34,725 nucleotides of DNA from Tritrichomonas foetus (Eukaryota; Parabasalia; Tritrichomonadida; Tritrichomonadidae): positions 1-34,725 of the forward strand of contig MLAK01001032.1 of assembly GCA_001839685.1 (NCBI GenBank). The letters run 5' to 3'. The translations under genes and the position numbers were made by a program. Every line of letters starts with the position of its first letter. Positions within the stretch are counted from its first letter, which is position 1. Of the stretch, positions 9,580 through 19,516 are shown one piece after another. The notes beneath the pieces were generated by a model. It saw only the letters and a program-made list of their open reading frames with translations, was not told the DNA's origin and searched no databases.

Positions 9580-12399
9580 TTAACATCCAGGAAATTGAAT
9601 TTGTTGGACAGAAACGCGTGATCCTTTAGATACTCGGCTTGATTGTGATCCATTGCTTGTTTTTGAATTGTGGGAAACTCTGCTTCTTGCTGAACTTGGC
9701 ACAGATCCATTGCTACTTCTGTAACTTGCTCCACTCCTGAAACTGTGACCACTTCTTGCCGAATTTGGAACTGATGGACCTGGTGGCTTTGGAAGATGCA
9801 TCAAACCTAAACCAATTTGCGAAAGTCCAAGTGATAATTTTGGTTCAATTTCTCGATTCCCTTCTGAAAGTCGAGTCAATTCCATCACTAAGTTCGTGAT
9901 TTTTTGCTTTGTCATTTGAATTTCGATGTTCATTTCTTTAATTGTGGCTGGATAAGGTACATCAAATCCAACATTTTCTTCTTTTCGATGTGCCTCTCAT
10001 GCTTTTTTCAATGCAGCTGTTGCTCGAGTTAATTTTTCTTTTAATTCATGATTTTCCTGTTGTAATCTTTCGAGATTTGGCTGCATTTTATTAATGTCTG
10101 TTGTCATGTGGTGAATAATATCTTGTTTTTGCATGTATGTTCGATCCATTACATACTTCTCTTCTTGAATAGATCGAGCTTCAGCCTTTTTTGTGTTTAC
10201 TCGTTGTTGAACAGCTTTCAATTGCTCTTCAAGGCATCTTAATTTTTCCATTTGTTCTGGATCTTCAGTTTGGAAACCTTTCTTGAAATCGACAGTTTGA
10301 ACATTCAATTTTTCCATTTGATTTTCTAGCATTCTTAATTCTTTAATTGCATCTTTAACTTGTCCTTCAAGTTCATCTCCCCTTTTCGTTATTTCTTCTC
10401 TCTCTCTTGCTGATTTCATTACAAAGTTTGCTTGTATATCTTCAATTGTCCCTTCTTCAGTAGCATTATAGACACCCATTAAAATTTGGAATTTATTTGC
10501 CATTGTTGCTTCACGCTTTTTTCTTTCAGCTAATTCCACAATTGCAACATGTTTAGCTTCTTGTTCAAGTTTTAATTGAACTTTTAAGCCTGATAAATGT
10601 TCTTGAAGCTCATTTGCTCTTTGCTGCATTGATAATTTCAGTTGTTCACGACGATTTTCAAGTGAAATTACTTCATCACTTTTTTCTTCAACTTGTACTG
10701 CTAATTTTTCAATTTGTAAACGAAGTATATTTAATTGAACAAGTTTATCTTCTTTTTGTCTATGAACATTATTTACTGATTTATCTAGTGATTCTTGATC
10801 AATTTGAATTTCATTCAATTTAATGGATAAATCAATTTGAGTTTTTTCTAAATTTTCTTTCTGTCGTTTTGCACTTCGCATATCCAAATCTAATCGATGC
10901 AATTGTAAATTGAGTACTCTTTCTAATTCATTTTTACTAGCATAAATTTTTTCAAGTTCGGAAATTTGCTGTTCAAAAATTGCTTTTTCATCTTGAGTTG
11001 TATGTCCTTGCATCATTGAAATTTTCCTTTCCATTTGAGCGATTTGGAAATTTGAATTATACAGTAATTCTAGTTGCTTTTGGATTTCACCATCAATATC
11101 TTTAATTCGAATTCTTAAATTCTTATCTCTTGATTGAGAGCCTTGGATTTCTGCCAACAGTAATTTTTCTTGTTTTCGTAACTCAAACACTTCTTGAGTT
11201 AAATTGAAAATCTCTTTTTTCTTATCCTCAATAGTATTATCCATTTGTTTTAATTTATTTTCTGTGTTTTTCATCATCTCATTCATTAGATTTGTTTGTT
11301 CAGATATTTCTTTTGTATAGTCTCTTTGTAGATTAAAAGCATCTTGTGTTTCTTGTAATCTTATCAATAATTCTTCTTTTCTTTCCATTTTTTGCGCAAT
11401 TTTATTTTGATAATCAGCAATTTGTTCATTATATGCTCGTTGATCACTTTCAAATTTATCTAATTTTTGTCTTTCAGTTGCAACAACTTCTTGAAAGTCC
11501 AAAATTTGATTTTCTTCTTTCTCAACTTGTTGATTTTTTGCAGAGACTTGATGATCGCATATAGTTATATGCCTTTCAATTTGTTTATTTTGAGAAATTG
11601 TGAGATCATAGTTTTTCTTTTTCTCTGCCACTTTTCCTTTGTGAATATCGGCAATCCCTCTTCTTGAATCATACGCTTCAGTTGCACTTTCAATTTGTTC
11701 ATTTAATGCTTGAACTCTTTTTAAAGCATCTTCCCATTGTGCTAAAAGTTTTGTCCTCTCTTCATGAATCTTCCGAAAATAGTCTGCAGTGGTATCAAGT
11801 TCGATTTGTAGTGATTTTGTATTTAATATTTCTTGCTGTAATTCATTCTTTTTGTTTTCAATGAGAATTGCAGATTGTTCCATTTCTCTAATCATATTTT
11901 TTATCCGAGATTCATCATCTTTTTGATATTTTTGAACCAGAAGAAAGTCTTCTTCTTTTTGTTTTGCAGCAGCTTCCCATTCTTCAACTTCTTTTTGATT
12001 AATTTGAAGATCTTCTTTGAATTTTTCTATTCTATTTTGCGCAATTTGTATTTTTCCTTGAATAACACTCCATTTCGATTGGACATCATCTGTTTCATCT
12101 TGTGTTTTCTCATAATCAACTCGAATCTTTCCTCTCTCTCTTTCTACAATACTTTCTAAATGTTTTTCTTCTTCAACCTGTTTCTCTTTTTCTGTGATGA
12201 GCTGCTCGACTGATGATACCTCTTGATGCACATTTTTAAGGTGTTCTTGAAGAACAATATGTCTATCATTAATATCTTTGCAATCTGACTCAAGTGTCTC
12301 AAGAAGACTGATCTTCTCCTGAATAGAAGCATGTTTTTCACGATTCTCGTTGTTAGCAAAGTCAGGTAGAACATCATAAAGTTTGTAGGCACTTGTCAT
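9580..12399 (-). CDS. CCDC39: CCDC39 (FAP59) axonemal ruler coiled-coil protein, interrupted by one in-frame TGA
   Basis: With CCDC40 this protein forms the 96-nm molecular ruler that positions inner dynein arms and radial spokes on axonemal doublets. Nearly all of it is coiled coil. Family landmarks include FRKIHEERTKLLAQWEDAL (human FRKIHNERQELIKQWENTI), the stretch NFQIAQMERKISMMQG and the EREEITKRGDELE region. The frame from the ATG at 12399 runs 800 codons to a TGA at 9997-9999. It then continues in the same frame for 138 more codons to a TAA at 9580. The part after the TGA holds the family's Ser/Arg-rich tail (SARSRVSHNSK) and the terminal IQFPGC, like the end of human CCDC39. Total length is 939 codons; the human protein is 941 residues. 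The TGA is therefore a nonsense mutation, a sequence error or a readthrough site. Confidence 0.9.
9997..9999 (-). other. In-frame TGA within CCDC39 (codon 801)
   Basis: The context on the coding strand is AAA AAA GCA TGA GAG GCA CAT. No GT...AG intron fits across it. TGA is a normal terminator elsewhere in the window (for example at 9145-9147 and 31612-31614), so code reassignment is not a general explanation. Confidence 0.9.
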
Positions 12400-12808
12400 G
12401 AAATTAATTTTATGAAAGCGAAATCTTTGATGTCATCAAACTTTGATAAGATACTTTTCACATCAAATATGTTCTTCACAATTTGGCATTTGGTGAACAT
12501 TTTTGATAACAAAATAATAAAGAAATTGAAAAAGAAGATGATAATATTTTCTATAAATCTATATTCATTTGATAAAGCAATACAAATAATTCTTAATGTT
12601 CTCTTAATATATTGAAAAGATTATTGAATTTTTGGTGATTGTTTGGAAAAATATAGATACGTTTTAAAATTATTTTAACGTTCACTTTTTGTCATTTCTA
12701 TTTCTTTTGAAATAATTGTGAAACAATACTAAACATCAAGACTATATTGTCATATGATGTGAAAAAGTCAAAAGTTGGCAAACATAATTCTGAGAATCCA
12801 TTCAAAGC
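12400..12808. other. Divergent promoter region, CCDC39 and BspA-like gene
   Basis: These 409 AT-rich bases lie between two divergent genes. A TCATA at 12750-12754 is 54 bases before the BspA-like ATG. A 67-codon plus-strand frame at 12412-12615 overlaps the promoter and looks spurious. Confidence 0.5.
12411..12415 (-). promoter_or_regulatory. Candidate initiator (TCATA) of CCDC39
   Basis: On the minus strand TCATA lies 11 bases before the ATG at 12399. It matches TCAYW and the normal short spacing. Confidence 0.4.
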
Positions 12809-14005
12809 ATGTTTCTTCTTTGGTTGATTCACACTTCTCTTCAATTACAATTCAATGATGGATTGTTTTATTATGAAACCATTAATGATAAAGAAGTCTC
12901 AATAAAAATTATTAAATGTGAAGAACATGAAAATTTGGAAATTCCTAGTTTCGTTCAAAATGGTGAAAATGAATATAAAGTTGTGAAAATTGGTCCATCA
13001 GCAGCTTTAGGTTGTTCTAAATTGAAAGGCACTTTGAATCTTCCAACAGAACTTCGTGAAATTGGTTCTTCAGCATTCAAAGAATGTTCAGGCTTTCGAG
13101 GTTCGTTAACATTTCCTGAATCAGTTGAAATCATTGGTGATCATGCTTTTTCATATTCAGGATTCACAGGTAAATTAACATTGCCAAAATCCTTGATATC
13201 ATTAGGGGAAAGTTCATTTTGTTCTAGCCAATTCTCAAAATTAGAATTTTTATCAACATCGTTGAAATCTATTTCACGATATGCTTTTTATAGCTGTTAT
13301 AGATTCAAAGGATCACTTATTCTCCCAGACTCAATTACAACAATAGGTTTTGATGCCTTTGGTATATGTGGATTTGATGGAACTTTACATTTACCAAATT
13401 CATTAAGAACAATTGGCAGCTTTGCATTTTCTCAATGTTCAAATCTGAAAGGATCTCTTCATTTACCGAAAACACTTCAAAGAATTGACAGTTATGCATT
13501 TTCTAATGTTAATAAAATTGATTCTATTTATTTTTATGGTGAAAATGAACCGAAATATGGTACAAATATCTTTAGTCATGGGTATGTCTATGTTCTTGAT
13601 TCATATCAAGGTTCAACATTTTGTGGACTTCCAACACTAACTTTTTCGCCAACTCAATCAACTTCGATTCCCATTTCAATTCCAACAAGAGAACCGACGA
13701 CAAATCCAACAATAAATCCAACAACAATTATTACATCTTTTCATAGTTCAATACCAACATTATGTCCGACTTCTGTTCCTACTCAAAGCCAATCACAAAG
13801 TCAAATCTCCTATTCCGATCCAGAACAGCCAATTGAAGAATACAAAGAAAAAATAAAATATTTGATGATGTTGATTGGTGTTTCATGTTGTCTGATTGTT
13901 TTTTCAATTCTCCTTGGAATTGGAATTTTCCTTTATTTGAAGAAACGAAAAGAATCTAATCAAAAACTTCAAGAAGAATTAAATCCTGATCAACATATCC
14001 TTTAA
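12809..14005 (+). CDS. BspA-like leucine-rich-repeat surface protein with membrane anchor
   Basis: The 398-residue protein starts with a hydrophobic leader (MFLLWLIHTSLQ). Eight or so TpLRR/BspA-type repeats follow at about residues 55-270, with the pattern LPxSLxxIGxxAFxxCxxLKGSLxLP; examples are LPTELREIGSSAFKECSGFR and LPNSLRTIGSFAFSQCSNLK. A Ser/Thr/Pro-rich stalk (about 285-335), likely O-glycosylated, leads to one transmembrane helix (about 353-376, SCCLIVFSILLGIGIFLY). The short basic cytoplasmic tail begins with KKRKE. This makes a type I surface protein. In trichomonads this large family is linked to binding host cells or bacteria; the ligand here is unknown. The stop codon forms TAAA. 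A decayed relative lies 366 bases downstream. Confidence 0.9.
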   Translation: MFLLWLIHTSLQLQFNDGLFYYETINDKEVSIKIIKCEEHENLEIPSFVQNGENEYKVVKIGPSAALGCSKLKGTLNLPTELREIGSSAFKECSGFRGSLTFPESVEIIGDHAFSYSGFTGKLTLPKSLISLGESSFCSSQFSKLEFLSTSLKSISRYAFYSCYRFKGSLILPDSITTIGFDAFGICGFDGTLHLPNSLRTIGSFAFSQCSNLKGSLHLPKTLQRIDSYAFSNVNKIDSIYFYGENEPKYGTNIFSHGYVYVLDSYQGSTFCGLPTLTFSPTQSTSIPISIPTREPTTNPTINPTTIITSFHSSIPTLCPTSVPTQSQSQSQISYSDPEQPIEEYKEKIKYLMMLIGVSCCLIVFSILLGIGIFLYLKKRKESNQKLQEELNPDQHIL

Positions 14006-14370
14006 ATATATGAATTATATGAAAATCCAATCGACTTCTGGCATTAGTAAATTTTTTTTATCCACATCTGAGAAATAACTAGTTTATATTTTATCTTAAA
14101 TTCTGTTATTATCCCTATTAATTACGAATCTATATCTGGAGGTATTTAAAATTAACTAAATCTAATTAATCGAATTATCATATATGTGAATATGCAAAAG
14201 GAGATCTTCAAGTGTCATAATCAAAAATAAACTCTTGGAGTCATCAATTTAGTGAAAATGTATATTTTTGTTGATATCAAAACTGTTTATAAGTCTTGAC
14301 TCAAATTTATGTCACTATATTTGAAATGTCTGAAAAAGTTATCTACAATCATGAAAAAATTATAATAGAA
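14006..14370. other. AT-rich spacer
   Basis: This separates the BspA-like gene and its decayed copy. I see nothing coding in it. Confidence 0.6.
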
Positions 14371-14706
14371 ATGTTTTGGTTTTTGTTAAAATGATTATCT
14401 TCACAATTTCAATTTAATCAAGGATTATTCTATTTCAAAACAATTAATGAATCAACTGTGTCAGTTAAACTGATAAGATGTGAAAAGAAAAAAAATATTG
14501 ATGTTCCAAGTTTTGTTACTCATGAAAATGTTGAATATTAAGTTGTTAAAATAAGTAAATCAGCAGCATTTGGATGTTCAGAGTTCACAAGAAAGTTAAC
14601 GCTTTCTGCGATTTGTAAGAGGTTGAAAGAAAGAGTTGAAGCTTCATCGATAACCAATTGCCAGAAGAAAGGATTGAACCACGATGAAAAAAACACTATG
14701 AAGTAA
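14371..14706 (+). pseudogene. Decayed N-terminal copy of the BspA-like gene
   Basis: From the ATG at 14371 the frame reads MFWFLLK, a TGA (14392-14394), then about 48 codons clearly homologous to the start of the intact gene: FNQGLFYFKTINESTVSVKL against FNDGLFYYETINDKEVSIKI. PSFVTHENVEY is then cut by a TAA (14539-14541) where the intact gene has Lys in NEYKVVK. Similarity resumes as VVKISKSAAFGCSE against VVKIGPSAALGCSK and fades by about 14605. The final in-frame stop is TAA at 14704. Repeats, stalk and membrane helix are all missing. It is a truncated, stop-containing tandem duplicate. Confidence 0.88.
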
Positions 14707-14900
14707 TAAGCTTTTTACAATTCTAAATTTTAAAGATTTATGAATCATGATAAAGGGATATCTTAGAAACGTAAAAATAATATCAAATTACTTTTTAAAA
14801 TGATTGTGATATATTTCCAAGAGATAAGATATTTAGATATAAAAATAAAAGTTAAATTTAAACATTTTTAATAATAACAAAATATGGTGTAACAGATAAA

Positions 14901-17900
14901 TCATGTAGAATTCTTCGAAATATACTTGTCAATAACTTCTTCATCCCATGCTTCATATCTTTTCATGAGTTGGTTATAGTCAATTCCATTACTCATTATT
15001 GATATTTCTGCATTTCTTGGATCATTAGTGAACAATGGTGAAAAATTAATCACTATTGGTCTTAAAATTTCACCAAATTCACGTTTACGATATTGGAATT
15101 TGTTGTCTGACGGTGGCGCAGCTGCTTTCTTTTTATCCACAAGGCTTTCAAAAATTCCAAGTGTTGGCCATTCATGTGAAAACACTAATTGTGTTCGAAA
15201 AACGCGTTTTTCATAATTCATACATTCTTGAAAATTAGGCATTTCAAGTAACAAACGATGGAACTTAGCTGATTTAAAACCAAACATTTCTTTTCCATCA
15301 AATGGAGGAATCCATGTCTTTCTATGTCTCATAATTTGTTGACGAACTTTTTGAAAAACTAAATCGGGTGTTTTTCCTCGAAGTTCGCCTAATTTGCTAC
15401 TGTTAATACCTTGATTCTTCTTCGTGTCATATTTGACAATAAATTCGATTTTTTCTTCATCAATTTGTCGAACTGATGCAATCAGCCATGATAATCCTTT
15501 GTTCATGTAAGGTGAAAGGGTACCAACATAACATTCATAACCAATTGGATAAATATATTCGTTATCATGGAATTTAGGATTAATTTCGCCAAGATTTGTA
15601 ATGACTTGCATATCGTTGAGTTTCAAAGGTGTTATGGATTCTAAAGGTTCATTCACAACACATGAATTTTCTAAACCTTCAGTATTTCTAACTGCATTTA
15701 CACTTTCATTATTATGATTTTCAACATTCACACTATTGACCTGATTATTTTCATTATTTAATTCGGCTCCCATTTTATTATTTATTTCATGATTAGTCCC
15801 ATTGCTGGCTTCTTTGTTTGTTTCATTGTTGCTTTCATTATTCATTTCGTTGATTCGATTTTTGGCTTCGGGTGATTTTCTGTTTAAAATGTGAATTTGA
15901 TTGAGAATAAATTCCATTGACGAATTTGGATTTGAATTCCAATTTGGATTTCTTTTCTCTAAAATTGCTTTCATTCTTTGGAAAAGTTTGGTTTCTGATG
16001 GTTCACCGCCACACAATGAAAGTAAAACTGGAGAAATCTGATAGTTGCTGTACCCATGAAATGCCAGAATCGATAACACTTCAATATCTTCAGCGGAAAA
16101 CTCATGAATTTGTAAAGCAGCTTCTCTTAAAATGGAAAACTTTTCACAACGGTCAGGAATTTTTTTAAGTGAATATTTTTCAATTTTTGTAGGGAAACTT
16201 GAAGATAGAATCCTTCGTTCTTCATTATTAGCAACGCAAAACTTAAAAATGCAATTCACATATTCTTCAATTTTATCATGGGAAATCATTTCCAAATTGT
16301 GTTGCTTTTGGAACATTGTTATATCTGGATATCCATAAGTACACAATGCATTAATTATTGCATTATGTTCATTGATTCCAATCTTTGAAAAATCACTAGA
16401 ATATAAACCAAGTCTTTTTGTTGGGTCTTCATTATGTTTTTCAACTGAATAGAATCTGCGGAATCGTTTAATAAAATATTTATTCATTTTCGGTCTAAAT
16501 AAATCCTTCGGTATTCTTCTTAACCCATATTCATAAATTAAATAAAACAGTTTTTTATCATCAGCTTCAGTCCAATCTTCAGAAAGTGGAGGAATTTCAC
16601 CTTTTGGCAGAATTATATCATCAGCACTTTTTGGCTTCATATAAGATATTGAAAGCATTCCAGTGAGATCTGCAAGGAAATCATTTCGTGTGATTGCTTT
16701 TTTAAGCTTTTTACCAACGAAAGTTAATGTTTGATCGAGTCTGGAGAGTTCTGAAGATCTAAATTCTTTCGAAAAGTATTCCCGTAATAGTCTATTTTCA
16801 CGTGTTGTTGTATCAAGGTTTTTAACGATGAGTGCTGCAACTTTTCGCAATTCTTGTTCAGGACGTTTGAATTCTGCATATTTATCCCAACGATCGAGAC
16901 CAAAATCACGAAATATTTCCAAAAATTTGTCAAATTGCCTTGGGTTCCAAAATGAAACAAGAGATTCAAATTTCGACATAGTTTTTTTGGGTTTTGGTTC
17001 AAGATTTTCTTCATGTTTTGCTGCGTTTTCAACAGTTCTATCAAATTCTGTATCAGAAGAACCAGGAAGAGGAACATTTCCAACTGGTGGTTGATTTTTC
17101 CTTGGACGTCCAACTTTTCTTTTAATGGGAGGTTGTTGCTGCTGCTGTTGAACAGCTTTTTTGGCGGAAGATGGTGATTTTTCTTTTGGCTCGGAATTTT
17201 TACTTTCTTTTGTATTTTTCTTTGATTCTTTTAATGAAGCCTTTAACGCTGCTTTTAATGAAGCTTTTGCTTCTTTATTATTTTTTGGTGGCTTTATAAT
17301 TTCTTCTTCTTCAACTTCTTTATTTATTCTTAACGACCTTCTTGTTGGTTTTACAATTTTTGGTGCTTTTCTAGGACGAATTTGTCTTTTAGATTTTCGT
17401 GATTTTTCATATTCCCTTGTTGATGTTTTGAGATTCTTTTCAACCGATATGATATTCCAGAAATCTTTTTCAAATTCTGTTTCCAATTCAAAAATTGGTC
17501 TATCTTCTTCAGAATAAGTAACAATACAACTTTTTCGGACAGATTCCAAGTTTTCATTATCATAATAGTCATCATAGTCATAGTCATCATCACTCTCATC
17601 ACCACTGTCATATGAATCATCTTCACTATCGCTGTCACTATCTATACTATCACTTTCATCTTTATAATTAGAATTCGAACTATTATCGAAACAAATTTTC
17701 ACGCATTGTTGTAATAAAGTCATTACATTCTCAACCTTCATTTTATCTAAGGTAAAATCATTGTCTTCCCATAAATATTCATAAAGTACCTCTTCAATGG
17801 AATTCATTGTAATGAGTCGAATAATTTGTGGATCGTGATCATGTGGAAGCATATACCAATCAATAAAATCGTTCAAAATTGGTTTCATTCTGATATCTAC

Positions 17901-19259
17901 ATCTAAAAGAATAACAGTATCAACATAAAGATTCTTATATCGAGAAACAAACATTTCTGGTGACAATAAAATCACAGTTGAAGCATCAGTGTTATAAAAA
18001 TCATCAAGAATTTGAGAAATTCGACGATCTTTCATAGAGTCATCAAGGCGGATGGAACTCATTCGATGTTTAATGAAATAAGAAGAAACAAAATTTAATA
18101 TTCGATATTCAGAAGAAATAATTGCTACTTTTGTATCATTATTTGTGAAATTTTGAGTGACTTCTCTCAGTTCTGTAAATTTTCCAGAAATTTCATCAGA
18201 ACTTTGAGCATAACCGTTATTAATTGAAGGATGGATAGCTATAATTTTCAATTGTGAAACTAGCTGTTTCATGAACTGGCCTAATCTTTCACTTGGTTGA
18301 CCAAGAAGACGCAATTTATTACTAATAAAGAGTTGTTTCATTTGCTTGGATTGAACTTGAGTGAGGGGGCAAAAATGTAAAATTTCTTCAATCACATTAT
18401 TTGTTTTAATATCATTTTCTGTTAAATTAACTTTATTTTCGATATCAAAACTGTCTGGAATTCGCCCTGCTGAGAATAGATCTGATTTTGCTAATAAAAT
18501 AAAACTTTCGGCTTCAATTTGATTAATGACACGGACTTGTTCATCAATTAATTGATCTAAAATGCAAATTGAGTATTTGTATTTCGGTAATTTTTCGATA
18601 TTCTGTTGATTGGTCATAATTAAAGCATCAATTCGATTTTTTGATTGATTAGAATAATATAATCGCGGATTGTCATTTTCGTCCTCATCTAAGAAAAAGT
18701 AACATTTATAATTAGAAAAAGTAGATTTCCATCGAAATACATTATCAGGAGGCGCAATAATAAGAATTGGAGTAACTTCACCAATAAAATATTTCACTGC
18801 TCTGAAAAAGTTTATCATAATTTTGTATTTGAGGGAATCTGTATCGTCGCAAAAAATTGGCCTTGAACCGTTCCACCATTGCTGAAATAAATTATTTACT
18901 ATGTCTTGAAAAAGCTTTGTTGGAGTGTCCAAAACTTTATCTTCATTGAATAGATAAAGCTGGAAGTTTTTTTGAGGTGGATAAAGAAAATCGATATTTG
19001 GTTGTTCTTCAAATTCTTCTTCTTCAGTAGTTTCTTCTTCTGAGTAATCTTCTGGCTCGGACGTAGATTCTGTTGGTTCTGGTTCTGGTTGTGGCTCGGG
19101 CTTAGCTTCGACTTTTTGCGATTCTTGTTCGTCTGGTCGTGGATACTTCCTTGGTCGTCCCCTTTTTCGTTTGACTGGCTGTTCTGGAGGTTGCTTTACT
19201 TTATCGTCGGTTTTCTGAGTACCTTCCCTTTTATTCCTTTCCTTCGCGCGAGAAATCAT
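14901..19259 (-). CDS. Chromatin protein: inactivated SNF2/CHD-like ATPase, AT-hooks, SANT-like and FYRN/FYRC domains
   Basis: The protein has 1452 residues. In order: AT-hook GRPRK (34-38); acidic stretch (52-85); SNF2-like N-lobe (about 110-250) with ILIIAPPDNVFRWKSTF matching motif Ia, but DDTDSLKYK in place of the Walker A DEMGLGKT and LDQLIDE in place of DEAH; SNF2-like C-lobe (about 330-500) with LKIIAIHPSI, SGKFTELREV and TVILLDVDI, but lacking the arginine-finger region. Next come a long Asp/Ser-rich tract (535-568), Lys-rich linker, second AT-hook (712-723, GRPRK), CHD1/ISWI-like SANT and SLIDE-like segments (about 765-816 and 893-925) and an Asn-rich linker (1138-1190). The end is FYRN (LGEINPKFHDNEYIYPIGYE, from 1223) and FYRC (about 1268-1350, ending FHRLLLEMPNFQECMNY). 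It is probably a nuclear scaffold, not a motor. Confidence 0.8.
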   Translation of the reverse strand: MISRAKERNKREGTQKTDDKVKQPPEQPVKRKRGRPRKYPRPDEQESQKVEAKPEPQPEPEPTESTSEPEDYSEEETTEEEEFEEQPNIDFLYPPQKNFQLYLFNEDKVLDTPTKLFQDIVNNLFQQWWNGSRPIFCDDTDSLKYKIMINFFRAVKYFIGEVTPILIIAPPDNVFRWKSTFSNYKCYFFLDEDENDNPRLYYSNQSKNRIDALIMTNQQNIEKLPKYKYSICILDQLIDEQVRVINQIEAESFILLAKSDLFSAGRIPDSFDIENKVNLTENDIKTNNVIEEILHFCPLTQVQSKQMKQLFISNKLRLLGQPSERLGQFMKQLVSQLKIIAIHPSINNGYAQSSDEISGKFTELREVTQNFTNNDTKVAIISSEYRILNFVSSYFIKHRMSSIRLDDSMKDRRISQILDDFYNTDASTVILLSPEMFVSRYKNLYVDTVILLDVDIRMKPILNDFIDWYMLPHDHDPQIIRLITMNSIEEVLYEYLWEDNDFTLDKMKVENVMTLLQQCVKICFDNSSNSNYKDESDSIDSDSDSEDDSYDSGDESDDDYDYDDYYDNENLESVRKSCIVTYSEEDRPIFELETEFEKDFWNIISVEKNLKTSTREYEKSRKSKRQIRPRKAPKIVKPTRRSLRINKEVEEEEIIKPPKNNKEAKASLKAALKASLKESKKNTKESKNSEPKEKSPSSAKKAVQQQQQQPPIKRKVGRPRKNQPPVGNVPLPGSSDTEFDRTVENAAKHEENLEPKPKKTMSKFESLVSFWNPRQFDKFLEIFRDFGLDRWDKYAEFKRPEQELRKVAALIVKNLDTTTRENRLLREYFSKEFRSSELSRLDQTLTFVGKKLKKAITRNDFLADLTGMLSISYMKPKSADDIILPKGEIPPLSEDWTEADDKKLFYLIYEYGLRRIPKDLFRPKMNKYFIKRFRRFYSVEKHNEDPTKRLGLYSSDFSKIGINEHNAIINALCTYGYPDITMFQKQHNLEMISHDKIEEYVNCIFKFCVANNEERRILSSSFPTKIEKYSLKKIPDRCEKFSILREAALQIHEFSAEDIEVLSILAFHGYSNYQISPVLLSLCGGEPSETKLFQRMKAILEKRNPNWNSNPNSSMEFILNQIHILNRKSPEAKNRINEMNNESNNETNKEASNGTNHEINNKMGAELNNENNQVNSVNVENHNNESVNAVRNTEGLENSCVVNEPLESITPLKLNDMQVITNLGEINPKFHDNEYIYPIGYECYVGTLSPYMNKGLSWLIASVRQIDEEKIEFIVKYDTKKNQGINSSKLGELRGKTPDLVFQKVRQQIMRHRKTWIPPFDGKEMFGFKSAKFHRLLLEMPNFQECMNYEKRVFRTQLVFSHEWPTLGIFESLVDKKKAAAPPSDNKFQYRKREFGEILRPIVINFSPLFTNDPRNAEISIMSNGIDYNQLMKRYEAWDEEVIDKYISKNST

Positions 19260-19314
19260 ATCGAAATTCTACCTTGTCAAAATATTTTTGATGCAAAATG
19301 TCAAAAAAAGATAT

Positions 19315-19336
19315 TTGACCATATTTAAATGGTCAA
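19315..19336. repeat. 8-bp inverted repeat upstream of the SNF2-like gene
   Basis: TTGACCAT and ATGGTCAA are separated by ATTTAA. The element sits about 55 bases before the start codon at 19259, where a regulatory protein site could lie. No factor can be named. Confidence 0.5.
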
Positions 19337-19441
19337 TTATGTAAAAAATGACGATTTTTCTGACAGAATCTGGCCGATAATATCATCCTAAAAAATGGCG
19401 GCATTTATAACCAACACCTTTTTCACGATCATTTCTAGATT

Positions 19442-19516
19442 ATCCCATAAATTCAAAGTGAACAAGAAATTAAACCACTTTGTGAGATTATTTATTAAAT
19501 TTCTAATTTATGGGAT
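19442..19516. repeat. Extended hairpin, 12-bp plus 7-bp stems
   Basis: ATCCCATAAATT (19442-19453) pairs perfectly with AATTTATGGGAT (19505-19516). Directly inside, CAAAGTG (19454-19460) pairs with CACTTTG (19476-19482) around a 15-base loop. A 22-base bulge lies on the 3' side. It could be a structured RNA or a remnant of a mobile element. Confidence 0.5.

Noticed and set aside
9934..9999. Intron removing the TGA from CCDC39
   Set aside because: There is no trichomonad-like GTAYGT donor or ACTAACACACAG acceptor, and the frame is continuous without removing any base.
9145..9999. TGA reassigned as a sense codon in this organism
   Set aside because: Other good genes in the window end in TGA (9145-9147, 31612-31614, 4004-4006) without homologous sequence beyond.
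10614..12159. Several plus-strand frames of 60-95 codons rich in Phe and Leu
   Set aside because: They are antisense shadows of the CCDC39 coiled coil (Glu/Lys/Gln codons read backwards).
12412..12615. 67-codon plus-strand frame in the CCDC39/BspA promoter region
   Set aside because: It overlaps the CCDC39 candidate start region and has the composition of non-coding AT-rich DNA.
14671..14680. Minus-strand GGTTCAATCC, like a tRNA T-arm
   Set aside because: The flanking bases do not form a T stem and no acceptor or anticodon arm can be drawn; the site lies at the end of the BspA pseudogene frame.
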